DNA of 64,000 nt from Bradyrhizobium manausense (GTDB taxonomy: Bacteria; Pseudomonadota; Alphaproteobacteria; Rhizobiales; Xanthobacteraceae): positions 513,759-577,758 of the forward strand of contig NZ_JAFCKB010000002.1 in the NCBI RefSeq assembly GCF_018130615.1, in the 5' to 3' direction. Of the stretch, positions 8,235 to 15,801 are shown piece by piece. Positions within the stretch are counted from its first letter, which is position 1. Each line of letters opens with the position of its first letter. Made by a program: the position numbers and the translations under genes. Under the pieces are notes generated by a model that was not told the DNA's origin, did not search any database, and saw only the letters and a program-made list of their open reading frames with translations.

Positions 8235-9209
8235 ATGACCAAAGCCGTTCGTGTGCACAAGGTCGGAGGCCCCGACGCCCTGGTCTATGAGAGCGTCGAG
8301 GTCCCGGCGCCTGGCCCGGGCGAGGTGCGCATCCGGCAGCACGCGGTCGGCCTGAACTTCATCGACGTCTACTATCGCACCGGCCTCTACAAGGCGCCGG
8401 GGCTTCCCTTCATTGCCGGCAACGAAGCCTCGGGCGAGGTTGTGGCCGTCGGCCCGGGCGTGACGAATTTCCACCCCGGCGATCGCGTCGCCTACTATCA
8501 CAATCTCGGCGCCTACACGAGCGAGCGCAACATTCCCTGGGAGAAGCTGGTCAAGCTGCCCGACCACATCACTCACGAGCAGGGCGCCGTGCTGATGCTC
8601 AAGGGTCTGACGGTCTGGTATCTCCTGCACAAGACCTTCAAGGTCGAGCCGCATCATCGCGTGCTGATCCATGCCGCGGCCGGCGGTATCGGACTGTTGG
8701 CCTGCCAATGGGCAAGGGCGCTCGGCGCGCATGTCATCGGCACGGTCGGCTCGCGCGAGAAGGCCGAGCTCGCCGAGGCCAACGGCTGTGACCACGTCAT
8801 CCTCTACAACGAAGAAGACTTCGTCGCCCGCGTGAAGCAGATCAGCCGCAACGAGGGCTGCGATGTCGTCTATGACGGCGTCGGCAAGGCGACCTTCCCG
8901 GGCTCGCTGTCATGCCTGAAGCCGCGCGGCATGTTCGTGTCCTTCGGCAACGCCTCAGGTCCCGTGCCGCCGTTCTCGATCGCCGAGCTGAACAATCACG
9001 GCTCGCTGTTTGCGACGCGGCCGAAGCTCAACGACTATGTCGGCACCCGCAAGGAGTTGCTGGAAGGCGCCGACACGCTGTTTTCCGCCGTCATCAACGG
9101 CAAGCTGCACGTGCCGATCAACCACGCCTATGCGCTGAAGGATGCAGCGAAGGCGCATATCGACCTGGAAAGCCGCAAGACGACGGGCGCGTCGATCTTG
9201 AAGCCGTAG
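8235..9209 (+). CDS. NADPH:quinone oxidoreductase (zinc-less MDR family)
   Basis: 324 aa. N-terminal GroES-like domain (VGGPDALVYESVEVPAPGPG, GLNFIDVYYRTGLY) and a Rossmann domain with the nucleotide motif AAAGGIGLLACQWARALGA; the zinc-binding cysteines of true alcohol dehydrogenases are absent. This matches Qor-type quinone oxidoreductases, which use NADPH to reduce quinones, likely against oxidative or electrophile stress. The Shine-Dalgarno GAGGAGG lies at 8221-8227, giving the ATG at 8235 as start; a GTG just before it (8232) is the alternative. Confidence 0.88.
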   Translation: MTKAVRVHKVGGPDALVYESVEVPAPGPGEVRIRQHAVGLNFIDVYYRTGLYKAPGLPFIAGNEASGEVVAVGPGVTNFHPGDRVAYYHNLGAYTSERNIPWEKLVKLPDHITHEQGAVLMLKGLTVWYLLHKTFKVEPHHRVLIHAAAGGIGLLACQWARALGAHVIGTVGSREKAELAEANGCDHVILYNEEDFVARVKQISRNEGCDVVYDGVGKATFPGSLSCLKPRGMFVSFGNASGPVPPFSIAELNNHGSLFATRPKLNDYVGTRKELLEGADTLFSAVINGKLHVPINHAYALKDAAKAHIDLESRKTTGASILKP

Positions 9210-9216
9210 GCGCCGC

Positions 9217-9245
9217 TTGATTGCTCCGCTGAAACGATGCTATTT
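9217..9245 (+). promoter_or_regulatory. Predicted sigma70-type promoter for the metS leader
   Basis: TTGATT at 9217-9222 and CTATTT at 9240-9245 are separated by exactly 17 bp, a reasonable housekeeping promoter. Transcription would begin near 9252 and give a 5' leader of about 155 nt before the metS start at 9407. Prediction from sequence only. Confidence 0.45.
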
Positions 9246-9375
9246 TCAGGCGCAGAGGATAGCGCAGTGAATTTTGCCAACCTACGAATCCTGAATCGAA
9301 TGTCCCGGCCCGACCGCAAGGAGGTTTGCCGGAGGGGATAGCGCGCGCCTGGCGCGTTGCGTGTGAGCTGAATCC

Positions 9376-9405
9376 AGCCCTTCCGTCGATGCGGGAGGGC
9401 TTTTT
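9376..9405 (+). promoter_or_regulatory. Terminator-like hairpin overlapping the metS ribosome-binding site
   Basis: A 9-bp stem, AGCCCTTCC (9376-9384) with GGGAGGGCT (9393-9401), loop of 8, followed by T residues to 9405. The 3' arm holds GGGAGGG, the only good Shine-Dalgarno for the ATG at 9407. The same hairpin could therefore end transcription or hide the ribosome-binding site. Its position between promoter and gene suggests attenuation or translational control of metS. Confidence 0.55.
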
Positions 9406-9406
9406 C

Positions 9407-11134
9407 ATGTCGACGGATTCAGCGCCATTTCAACGCGAAAGAGCGCTCCCCATGGCCAAGATTCTCATCACCAGTGCGTTGCCTTACGTCAACGGCGTCA
9501 AACATCTCGGCAATCTCGTCGGCTCGCTGCTTCCCGCCGACGTGCATGCGCGGTTCAGACGACAAATCGGCGACGAAGTACTGTTCATCTGTGCGACCGA
9601 CGAGCACGGCACGCCGGCCGAGCTCGGCGCGCTCAGAGCGGGCGAGGCAGTCGATGAATTCTGCACCCGGCAGCACGTCATCCAGGCCGATATCTATCGC
9701 CGCTTCGGCCTGTCATTCGATTATTTCGGCCGGACCTCGTCGCCGCAAAACGCGGTGCTGACGCAGCATTTCTATCGTCGGCTCGATGCGGCCGGTCTGA
9801 TAGACGAGCGCGGATTGCGGCAGGTCTGGTCGCCCGTCGATCAGCGATTTCTGCCCGATCGCTATGTGCTGGGCACCTGTCCGCATTGCGGGCACGGCGA
9901 GGCGAGGGGCGACCAGTGCGACGGCTGCGGCGTGTTGCTCGATCCGGACGAATTGATCGCGCCGCGCTCGGCGCTGTCAGGTGATACCGCGCTCGAGATC
10001 CGCGCGACGCGACATCTGTTCTTGCGTCAGTCCATTCTAGTCGAGCCGCTGCGGAGCTGGATCAACCAGCGCAACGGCTGGCCGCCCTTCGTGGTGTCGA
10101 CCGCCAGAAGCTGGCTGACGGCCGAGCTCAGGGATCGCTGCATCACCCGCGATTTGGCTTGGGGCATCCCAGTCCCGCGCGCTGGTTTCGAGAGCAAGGT
10201 GTTTTACGTATGGTTCGATGCGCCGATCGGCTACATCGCCGCCACCCAGGAATGGGCTCAGGCAGCGCCCGGCCGCGATTGGCAACGCTGGTGGTGGCAG
10301 GCCGACGACGTCGGATACATCCAGTTCCTTGGCAAGGATAACGTTCCGTTCCATGCCGTCAGCTTTCCGGCGACGCTGCTCGGATCGGGCGAGCCTTGGA
10401 AAACGGTCGATGTCATCAAGGGCTTTCACTGGCTCACCTACGAAGGTGGCAAATTCTCGACCAGCGCACAGCGTGGCGTGTTCACCGACGCGGCCCTCGA
10501 GGAGCTGCCGGCGGACTTTTGGCGCTGGTGGCTGATCGCCAACGCGCCGGAAAGCGCGGATACCGATTTTTCCGTGCCGCGCTTTGTCGCCGATGTGAAC
10601 AAGGACCTTGCCGACGTATTCGGCAATCTCGCCAACCGGGTCATCAGCTTTGTGCACAGCGCCTTCGACGGCCGCATTCCCGAAAGCGGCGAGCCATCGG
10701 AGCTAGAACTTGAGCTGGCGGTCGAACTGGACCGACGCATCGCCACACTGCGTCGCCATCACGAAGCTCTGGAGTTTCGCGCGGCCGCCGCAGAGACGCG
10801 CGCGATCTGGAGTGAGGCCAATGCGTATCTCCAGCAGGCCGCGCCGTGGGTTGCGATCAAATCCGATCGCGCCAGAGCCGCAGCGGTCACGCGTACGGGG
10901 CTCAACCTCGTGCGTCTGTCAGCGGTGCTCGCCTGGAGCATCATTCCGGAGCTGTCGGAGAGGGTTTTGCACGCCTTCGGCTGCGGTGGCAGCATTCCAG
11001 ATTGGCCGACAGGGCCATGTCTTGAGCTGCTCGATAATCATGCCGGCGGTACGGTCGCGAAGCTGGCACCGATTGTTGTGAAGATCGACCCGGACAAAGC
11101 AGCCCACCTCGCGCAGCGCTTTGGCGCGGCATGA
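9407..11134 (+). CDS. metS: Methionyl-tRNA synthetase, eukaryote/archaeal-like form
   Basis: 575 aa (560 if the ATG at 9452 is used; MAKILITSALPYVNG then opens the protein as in other MetRS). Class I signatures are present but variant: the HIGH motif reads HLGN within YVNGVKHLGNLVG, and the KMSKS motif reads KFSTS within EGGKFSTSAQRGVF. One zinc knuckle is visible, CPHCG...CDGCG. There is no C-terminal tRNA-binding (Trbp111-like) domain. HLGN and KFSxS are typical of eukaryotic cytosolic and archaeal MetRS, whereas the usual alphaproteobacterial housekeeping MetG has HIGH/KMSKS. This is therefore likely a second copy, perhaps resistant to a natural MetRS inhibitor (inference). The gene ends 20 bp from tRNA-Arg on the other strand. 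Confidence 0.87.
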   Translation: MSTDSAPFQRERALPMAKILITSALPYVNGVKHLGNLVGSLLPADVHARFRRQIGDEVLFICATDEHGTPAELGALRAGEAVDEFCTRQHVIQADIYRRFGLSFDYFGRTSSPQNAVLTQHFYRRLDAAGLIDERGLRQVWSPVDQRFLPDRYVLGTCPHCGHGEARGDQCDGCGVLLDPDELIAPRSALSGDTALEIRATRHLFLRQSILVEPLRSWINQRNGWPPFVVSTARSWLTAELRDRCITRDLAWGIPVPRAGFESKVFYVWFDAPIGYIAATQEWAQAAPGRDWQRWWWQADDVGYIQFLGKDNVPFHAVSFPATLLGSGEPWKTVDVIKGFHWLTYEGGKFSTSAQRGVFTDAALEELPADFWRWWLIANAPESADTDFSVPRFVADVNKDLADVFGNLANRVISFVHSAFDGRIPESGEPSELELELAVELDRRIATLRRHHEALEFRAAAAETRAIWSEANAYLQQAAPWVAIKSDRARAAAVTRTGLNLVRLSAVLAWSIIPELSERVLHAFGCGGSIPDWPTGPCLELLDNHAGGTVAKLAPIVVKIDPDKAAHLAQRFGAA

Positions 11135-11154
11135 GCCCAGGCCAAGCCGTAGGG

Positions 11155-11230
11155 TGGTGGTCCCGCGAGGACTCGAACCTCGAACCCCCGCGCCCGCAAC
11201 GCGGTGCTCTATCCATTGAGCTACGGAACC
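11155..11230 (-). tRNA. tRNA-Arg, anticodon GCG
   Basis: A complete cloverleaf can be folded by eye. The 7-bp acceptor stem is GGTTCCG/CGGGACC with one G-U pair. The D arm is GCTC/GAGC with A20. The anticodon stem is CCGCG/CGCGG with loop TTGCGGG (anticodon GCG). The T arm is CGAGG/CCTCG with loop TTCGAGT, discriminator A73, and the CCA is encoded. A20 and C35 are arginine identity elements, and A15-U48 can form the Levitt pair. Most bacteria read CGC/CGU with an inosine-containing ACG anticodon, so a GCG arginine tRNA is unusual. It lies 34 bp behind argD on the same strand and may share its transcript. Confidence 0.93.
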
Positions 11231-11264
11231 ACGCCACCCTCAGTTTCGGTCGGGGCCGGCCGAC

Positions 11265-12461
11265 CTACGCCACCCGTCTCGCCGCGCCGGCCTTGGTTAG
11301 GATCCCGTCGAGGCAGTCGATCATCTCGGCGATCTCTCCCTTCGTGACGTTCAGCGCGGGCATGAAGCGCAGCGTGTCGACCTGCGGCGCGTTCAGCAGC
11401 ACGCCGGCCTCGAAGGCTTGCGCGACGATTCCCGGCGCGATCGGCAGCTTGAGGTCGAGCGCGAGCAGCAGTCCGCGTCCGCGCACGCCGCCGAGGCCGT
11501 GCCGGGCCGAGACCTTCTGCAACTCGCTTTCGAGCAGCAAGCCGGTCTCGGTGGCCGACTTCAGGAACTCCGGCTTGCCGACCTCGTCGAGCACCGCAAG
11601 ACCGGCCGCGCACATGAGCGGATTGCCGTTGAACGTGCCACCCTGGTCGCCGTGCTCGAAGCAGGAGGCGCGGTCGGTCGCAAGCAGGGCTGCGAGCGGC
11701 ACGCCGCCGCCGATGCCCTTGCCGAGCGTCATGATGTCGGGCGCGATGCCGGTGTGTTCATAGTGGAAGAGCTTTCCGGTCCGGCCCATACCGGTCTGGA
11801 TCTCGTCGAAAATGAGCAGCAAACCATGCGCCTCGGTGAGTGTGCGCAGGTCTTGCAGGAACTGATCGGTCGCGGGCCACACGCCCGATTCACCCTGGAT
11901 CGGCTCGAGCATCACGGCGACGGTGTTGTCGTTGATCAGCTTCTCAACCGAGGCGATGTCGTTGAGCTTCGCCTTCTTGAAGCCGGCGACTTTCGGCTCG
12001 AACAGCGGCTCGAATGCCTTCTTGCCCGAGGCCGACATCGTCGCCAGGGTTCTTCCGTGAAAGCCGCCCTCGAAGCTGATGATCTCGAACGCGCCGTTCC
12101 TGTGCAGGGTGCCGTATTTGCGCGCGAGCTTGATCGCGCCCTCGTTGGCTTCCGCGCCGGAATTGGCAAAGAATACCTGGTCGAACGCGCTGGTCTCGAC
12201 CAGCGCCTGGGCGAGCTTGAGACTCGGCTCGTTGTAGAAGGCCGGGCTGGGCGTCAGCAGCCGCTTGGCTTGCGAAGCGAGCGCATCGGCAACCGCCGGC
12301 GGGGAGTGGCCAAGGCAGTTCACGGCCCAGCCCTGCACGAAATCAAGATAGCGCTTGCGGGTGTCGTCCCAGAGGTAGGAGCCGGCGCCGCGGACGAACA
12401 CGGCCTTGGGCCGTGCTGTGATGTCCATCAGTGCATCATACGGATGGGTGGCGGTGGTCAT
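11265..12461 (-). CDS. argD: Acetylornithine aminotransferase
   Basis: 398 aa class III PLP aminotransferase. The PLP-binding region reads [17 protein letters not shown], then [17 protein letters not shown] and the Schiff-base lysine in [17 protein letters not shown]. The length and the opening ([20 protein letters not shown]) fit ArgD, which converts N-acetylglutamate semialdehyde to N-acetylornithine in arginine synthesis and often also serves lysine synthesis. The ATG at 12461 has GAGGAG about 9 nt upstream (AAGAGGAGTTCGAC). A 65-nt stretch separates the start from a strong hairpin that belongs to a probable arginine attenuator. No other arg gene follows; the next gene is tRNA-Arg. Confidence 0.9.
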   Translation of the reverse strand: MTTATHPYDALMDITARPKAVFVRGAGSYLWDDTRKRYLDFVQGWAVNCLGHSPPAVADALASQAKRLLTPSPAFYNEPSLKLAQALVETSAFDQVFFANSGAEANEGAIKLARKYGTLHRNGAFEIISFEGGFHGRTLATMSASGKKAFEPLFEPKVAGFKKAKLNDIASVEKLINDNTVAVMLEPIQGESGVWPATDQFLQDLRTLTEAHGLLLIFDEIQTGMGRTGKLFHYEHTGIAPDIMTLGKGIGGGVPLAALLATDRASCFEHGDQGGTFNGNPLMCAAGLAVLDEVGKPEFLKSATETGLLLESELQKVSARHGLGGVRGRGLLLALDLKLPIAPGIVAQAFEAGVLLNAPQVDTLRFMPALNVTKGEIAEMIDCLDGILTKAGAARRVA

Positions 12462-12524
12462 GTCGAACTCCTCTTGAGCTAGCGAAGATCTTTGGGGGCG
12501 GGTGGAAAAGGGACGCGAAAAGCA

Positions 12525-12555
12525 AGAAGGCCGCACTTTGCGGGTGCGGCCTTCT
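12525..12555 (-). terminator. Attenuator-type terminator ahead of argD
   Basis: On the minus strand the hairpin is AGAAGGCCGCAC-CCGCAAA-GTGCGGCCTTCT (12-bp perfect stem), followed by TGCTTTTCGCG. It lies after the stop codon of the Arg-rich leader reading frame and before the argD start, exactly where an attenuator terminator belongs. The leader segment 12603-12610 (GGGTTGCG on the minus strand) can pair with the CGCACCC in its 5' arm (12542-12548, one bulge) and would then act as antiterminator. Confidence 0.75.
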
Positions 12556-12580
12556 CGAAAACTGTGCTGATGTCAGGAGA

Positions 12581-12670
12581 TCAGCGGCGTCGTCGGACAT
12601 GGCGCAACCCATCATCGTCGCTGGTGCGACGACGGAAAGCTGCGCGGCGGTTGGTCCGAGAGTTGATCAT
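12581..12670 (-). CDS. Arginine-rich leader peptide of argD
   Basis: A 29-codon reading frame starting ATG at 12670 and ending TGA at 12583-12581. Eleven residues are Arg: position 5, 8-9, 13-15, 23 and 26-29 (RRRR directly before the stop). Codons are six CGC, two CGT, two CGA and one CGG. Codons 13-15 and 26-29 lie inside RNA segments that can pair with each other or with alternatives. The ATG is about 9 nt from a good -10 element and has no Shine-Dalgarno, so it is probably leaderless, as reported for trp leader peptides of rhizobia. A role in ribosome-mediated attenuation of argD is inferred; that a peptide is made is not shown. Confidence 0.62.
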   Translation of the reverse strand: MINSRTNRRAAFRRRTSDDDGLRHVRRRR

Positions 12671-12679
12671 GGGGCGCGT

Positions 12680-12708
12680 CCCTACAGCCGAAGGGCAGGG
12701 GTTGTCAA
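12680..12708 (-). promoter_or_regulatory. Promoter of the argD leader
   Basis: On the minus strand TTGACA (12708-12703), a 17-bp spacer, and TAGGGA (12685-12680). The -35 element is a perfect consensus; the -10 is weaker. The expected start of transcription (6-9 nt after the -10) falls at or next to the ATG at 12670, giving a leaderless leader-peptide mRNA. Confidence 0.6.
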
Positions 12709-12747
12709 GCGGGTGTCTTGCGAGATGGCGCGCTGAGCACGCATCGC

Positions 12748-13389
12748 TCAGGTCGGATGCGCGGCTTCCTCGGCCTCGTCACCGCCCCAGTCGGCACTCG
12801 CAATCGCGCTGTCGATCAGTTCGCCGCGCATCAGCTTGAGCGGCGAATTCCAGTACAGCGCGATATTGTGGAAGGGATCGGTCAGCACCTTGAACACCCA
12901 CACCAATCCGGTCACGACGCCGCGCGTGGCGAAGAGCTGGAGCATGCGTGCCAGTCCGCCACTAATGCCGATTGCGAGCCAGAGTGCGCCGATGTGGCGG
13001 ATGAAGTCGGCACGATCGGCTGGCGGAGCAAACAGGCCGAACAGCGTCGGATCAACGTACAGTGCAATTGGCGCGCTGCCCCAGACCAGCAGCAAGATGA
13101 TCTTGCGGGTCTGGTTGTAGCCGACCTTGACCGCTTCCTTGTATTCGTTGCTGACGTCGTTGACCGCGTCGTAGCCATTCGGTTCGAAGAAGAAATGGCC
13201 GGTCTGCCGCGCCAGCATCGCGAGCCAGCCGACAAGTCCGGCAAGTGCCGGATCCCTGAACAGCAGTGCGTAGCAGCCGAGGAAGATCACGGCGCTGACG
13301 AGGTGCAGCGTCTGATTGACAGTGCTCTGGTGGTAGAAGCGGTAATCGTCGAAGCGCTGCGTGCGCAGCATGTCCGAGAGGCGGCTCAT
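12748..13389 (-). CDS. Conserved membrane protein of unknown function
   Basis: 213 aa. Four or five hydrophobic segments are visible (LVSAVIFLGCYALLF, GLVGWLAMLARQTGHFFF, ILLLVWGSAPIALYV, IGALWLAIGISGGLA). Between them lies a polar stretch EPNGYDAVNDVSNEYKEAVK with a preceding histidine (TGHFFFEPN), which recalls, but does not prove, the His/Glu motifs of Mpo1-like (DUF962) lipid dioxygenases. It is on the argD strand but upstream of the argD leader promoter, so probably a separate unit. Start at 13389 has GAGG nearby. Function unknown. Confidence 0.7.
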   Translation of the reverse strand: MSRLSDMLRTQRFDDYRFYHQSTVNQTLHLVSAVIFLGCYALLFRDPALAGLVGWLAMLARQTGHFFFEPNGYDAVNDVSNEYKEAVKVGYNQTRKIILLLVWGSAPIALYVDPTLFGLFAPPADRADFIRHIGALWLAIGISGGLARMLQLFATRGVVTGLVWVFKVLTDPFHNIALYWNSPLKLMRGELIDSAIASADWGGDEAEEAAHPT

Positions 13390-13498
13390 TCCTCATTCCT
13401 CGCTCGCGTTGAAAGCGCGCGAGAGTTAGGATGAGTCCGTGACCTCTGCGTGAATGCATTATAGTGTCACATTGTGCGCGTGACGCTGCGGGCGACGG

Positions 13499-14647
13499 TT
13501 ACTCGACGCCGTAATGCCCGAACACCTCCGCGATACCGCCGTTGATCGCTTTCGCCGCAGCGATGTCGCGCGCGGCGCCCTCGTCGTCGCCTTTCTTCCG
13601 CTTCGCAAGCCCGCGCCCGTAGAGCGCGCTGTCGAGCCCCGGCTTTGCGCTCAATGCCGCATCGTAGTCGGCGATCGCCGCGTCGAGATTGCCGAGCTTG
13701 AGTTGGACGAGGCCGCGGCTGTCCAGCGTGTAGGGATCGTTCGGACGCATTCGCAGCGATTGCTCGCAGTCGGTCAGTGCCTCCTGCAATTGCCCGAGGA
13801 TCGCATGCGTCATGCAGCGCGAGTTGAATACGCCGGAATAGCTTGCATTGGCCTTGATCGCGCGGTCATAGTCCGCGAGCGCCTGCGCGTAGTCATGCGC
13901 GTCGAAATACATGTTCGCGCGCGCATAATAGTCGCGGTCGTTGTTCGGGCTGAGCTGAAGCGATTTGGCAAAATCGGCCAGCGCGCGATCCCGCTCGCCC
14001 TTGTCGCGAAAGATGCGTGCGCGATTGCCGTAGGCTGGACCATAGTTTGGATCGAGCTTGATCGACATATCGAAATCGGAAAGCGCACGGTTGGCCTCGC
14101 CATGATTGCGATAGGCCGTGCCCCGGTTGAAAAAGGCGAGCGCGAATTTCGGATCGAGCTTGATCGCGCGATCATAGTCGGCGAGCGCGCGCTCATGGTC
14201 GTTCTTGCCGATGTAGGAATTTCCGCGGTTGTTGTAGTACTGCGCCTCGTCGGGCTTGAGCCGGATCGCGCGCGTGTAGTCCATGATGGCGTGGTCGAGG
14301 TCGCCGAGATCGTCATGGACGATGCCGCGATTATACCACGCGATGGCATCGCTCTCGTCGAGATCGATCGCGCGGTTGAGGTCGGCCAAGGCCCGCTCGG
14401 TCTCGCCCTTGCGCCGAAAGATCTCGCCGCGGTTGGCGAGCGCAAGCTCGTTCGACGGATTGGCCTGGAGCACGGCCGAGCAACCGATGAGCCGTCGGTC
14501 GTCACTGACCCGTTCGGAACCGAAGCACCACTGCCGTGCCTGTGCCGCCGACGGCGATTGCGCGGCGGCCGGAAACGCGAGCAGGGTCAATGCGACAGCC
14601 AGGGCGCACCGTCCTAATGGGATTTTGATCTTGTGATGGCACGTCAT
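13499..14647 (-). CDS. Secreted TPR-repeat protein
   Basis: 382 aa with an N-terminal signal peptide (CALAVALTLLAFPAAAQS). After a short region with two cysteines (WCFGSERV, LIGCSAVL), at least eight consecutive 34-residue tetratricopeptide repeats follow, with the recurring pattern A-x-x-N-R-G ... G-x-x-x-x-A-L-A-D-[YF]-[DN]-R-A-I. Proteins of this build act as periplasmic scaffolds for protein-protein contacts. No partner is suggested by the neighbours, which are on different strands. Confidence 0.82.
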   Translation of the reverse strand: MTCHHKIKIPLGRCALAVALTLLAFPAAAQSPSAAQARQWCFGSERVSDDRRLIGCSAVLQANPSNELALANRGEIFRRKGETERALADLNRAIDLDESDAIAWYNRGIVHDDLGDLDHAIMDYTRAIRLKPDEAQYYNNRGNSYIGKNDHERALADYDRAIKLDPKFALAFFNRGTAYRNHGEANRALSDFDMSIKLDPNYGPAYGNRARIFRDKGERDRALADFAKSLQLSPNNDRDYYARANMYFDAHDYAQALADYDRAIKANASYSGVFNSRCMTHAILGQLQEALTDCEQSLRMRPNDPYTLDSRGLVQLKLGNLDAAIADYDAALSAKPGLDSALYGRGLAKRKKGDDEGAARDIAAAKAINGGIAEVFGHYGVE

Positions 14648-14771
14648 TTGATTGCTGCGCAGAAACCAACAGGCCCCTAGCGCGTTTGTGATCGCAGGAC
14701 GCGAATTGGTTCGAACCGGATGCTTGTCGGTTCAGACCAAAAGGGCGGGACCAACCAGATAGTTTTCAGCC

Positions 14772-15713
14772 TTGTCCGATACACCATACCCGATCGATCT
14801 CGACAGCATTCGCGGCGCGTTTCCGCCGGGCATCGAAGCGCCGCCTTTATTGGTGGATTTCGCCGGCTGGCTGAACGGACGCCCCTGGGGCAGCGTCGGC
14901 TGCTTCTCGCTGCAGGGCCAGTTCTCCGACCAGGCCCCGATCTTCGACGGCAGTCCCTTGCGCGACCGTTTCGCGCTGTTCATGCGCCTGCCGGACGGCT
15001 CGGCCGTCGGCGGCTGGTACGGCGCCGGTCTCGACCGCGACGATCCGCCGATCGTGGGGCTGGGCTCGGAGGGCGATTATGAGCTGCTCGCGCCGTCCCT
15101 GGATGCGCTGCTGACGAAACTGACATCCCAACAATTCGACAAAGCTTGGCATGATCTGCGGCCGCACGACGAGGTCGAGCCTCAGACGGTCGAGCTTGCC
15201 CAATGGCTTGCGCGACGGCCCGCTGGCGAGCCTGTTGCGTGCGAGGACGGCGCCTCCGAGCTGCCCGACTTCCGCGGCTTCGTCGAGAAATGGAGCCGGG
15301 ATCGCGAGGAATACTGGGCCAATCATCGCCTGATGGCTGAACTCGGCTGGCGGCTGGCCGCGCATCTGCCAAAGGGCAGGAACGCCTGGGACAAGACGCA
15401 TTTCGAGGTCGCGATCGTCGGCAAGCTCTACGAGGCGCGTGTCCTGTCGCGCGGGCCGCAGCCGTTCGAGGAAGCCGCCTCGATCGAATCCCTGCTGCGC
15501 GACTTGCGCGAGGAGATGCGCCGCGCGCAGCCCGAGCTCGGACTGTGGTACGCGATGAAATTCGGCCTCTATGCGGATGGCCGCGTCATGCCGAATTTCG
15601 AATACGATATGCGCCCGACCATCGAGGGCGCGCCGGCAAAATTGTCCGAGGCTCAGGCCGATCTCGCCCGCGCACCGCGCCCGGAGCGCTGGGTGCCGAA
15701 ATGGCTGGTTTAA
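14772..15713 (+). CDS. Unknown protein with possible SUKH-like and YezG-like halves
   Basis: 313 aa, TTG start at 14772; no ATG or GTG lies in frame nearby upstream. The first half has GSAVGGWYGAGLDRDDPPIV and LGSEGDYELLAPSLDALL, which resembles the address-reading part of SUKH (SMI1/KNR4) proteins. The last 100 residues (LREEMRRAQPELGLWYAMKF, YADGRVMPNFEYDMRP, ARAPRPERWVPKWL) resemble the DUF600/YezG immunity fold. Both resemblances are by eye and weak. If right, this is an orphan contact-toxin immunity protein, as no toxin gene is adjacent. The protein has no signal peptide and is probably cytoplasmic. Confidence 0.6.
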   Translation: MSDTPYPIDLDSIRGAFPPGIEAPPLLVDFAGWLNGRPWGSVGCFSLQGQFSDQAPIFDGSPLRDRFALFMRLPDGSAVGGWYGAGLDRDDPPIVGLGSEGDYELLAPSLDALLTKLTSQQFDKAWHDLRPHDEVEPQTVELAQWLARRPAGEPVACEDGASELPDFRGFVEKWSRDREEYWANHRLMAELGWRLAAHLPKGRNAWDKTHFEVAIVGKLYEARVLSRGPQPFEEAASIESLLRDLREEMRRAQPELGLWYAMKFGLYADGRVMPNFEYDMRPTIEGAPAKLSEAQADLARAPRPERWVPKWLV

Positions 15714-15753
15714 ACTGAAGGCAAGTCGAGGTTTGGTCGTGCGTTTCGGTGCC

Positions 15754-15776
15754 CACCTCTCCCTACGGGAGAGGTG
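15754..15776. repeat. Short palindrome, copy of the 5206 repeat end
   Basis: CACCTCTCCC-TAC-GGGAGAGGTG, a perfect 10-bp inverted repeat between the convergent genes ending at 15713 and 15802. Same sequence as the terminal hairpin of the 5206-5341 element. Confidence 0.85.
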
Positions 15777-15801
15777 AACCGAGTGGCTCCAGCTGACATT
15801 G

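Noticed and set aside
8160-9325. att-like repeat of the tRNA-Arg 3' end beyond metS, which would make metS an insertion
   Set aside because: No copy of the tRNA-Arg 3' sequence was found in this stretch.
9252-9376. SAM-II or other known riboswitch in the metS leader
   Set aside because: The sequence does not show the conserved blocks of SAM-II or other alphaproteobacterial motifs that I can recall; kept as unclassified leader.
11131-11763. Open frame running through tRNA-Arg into the antisense of argD
   Set aside because: The first part is the translated complement of tRNA-Arg (a well-known artefact) and the rest is the shadow of argD.
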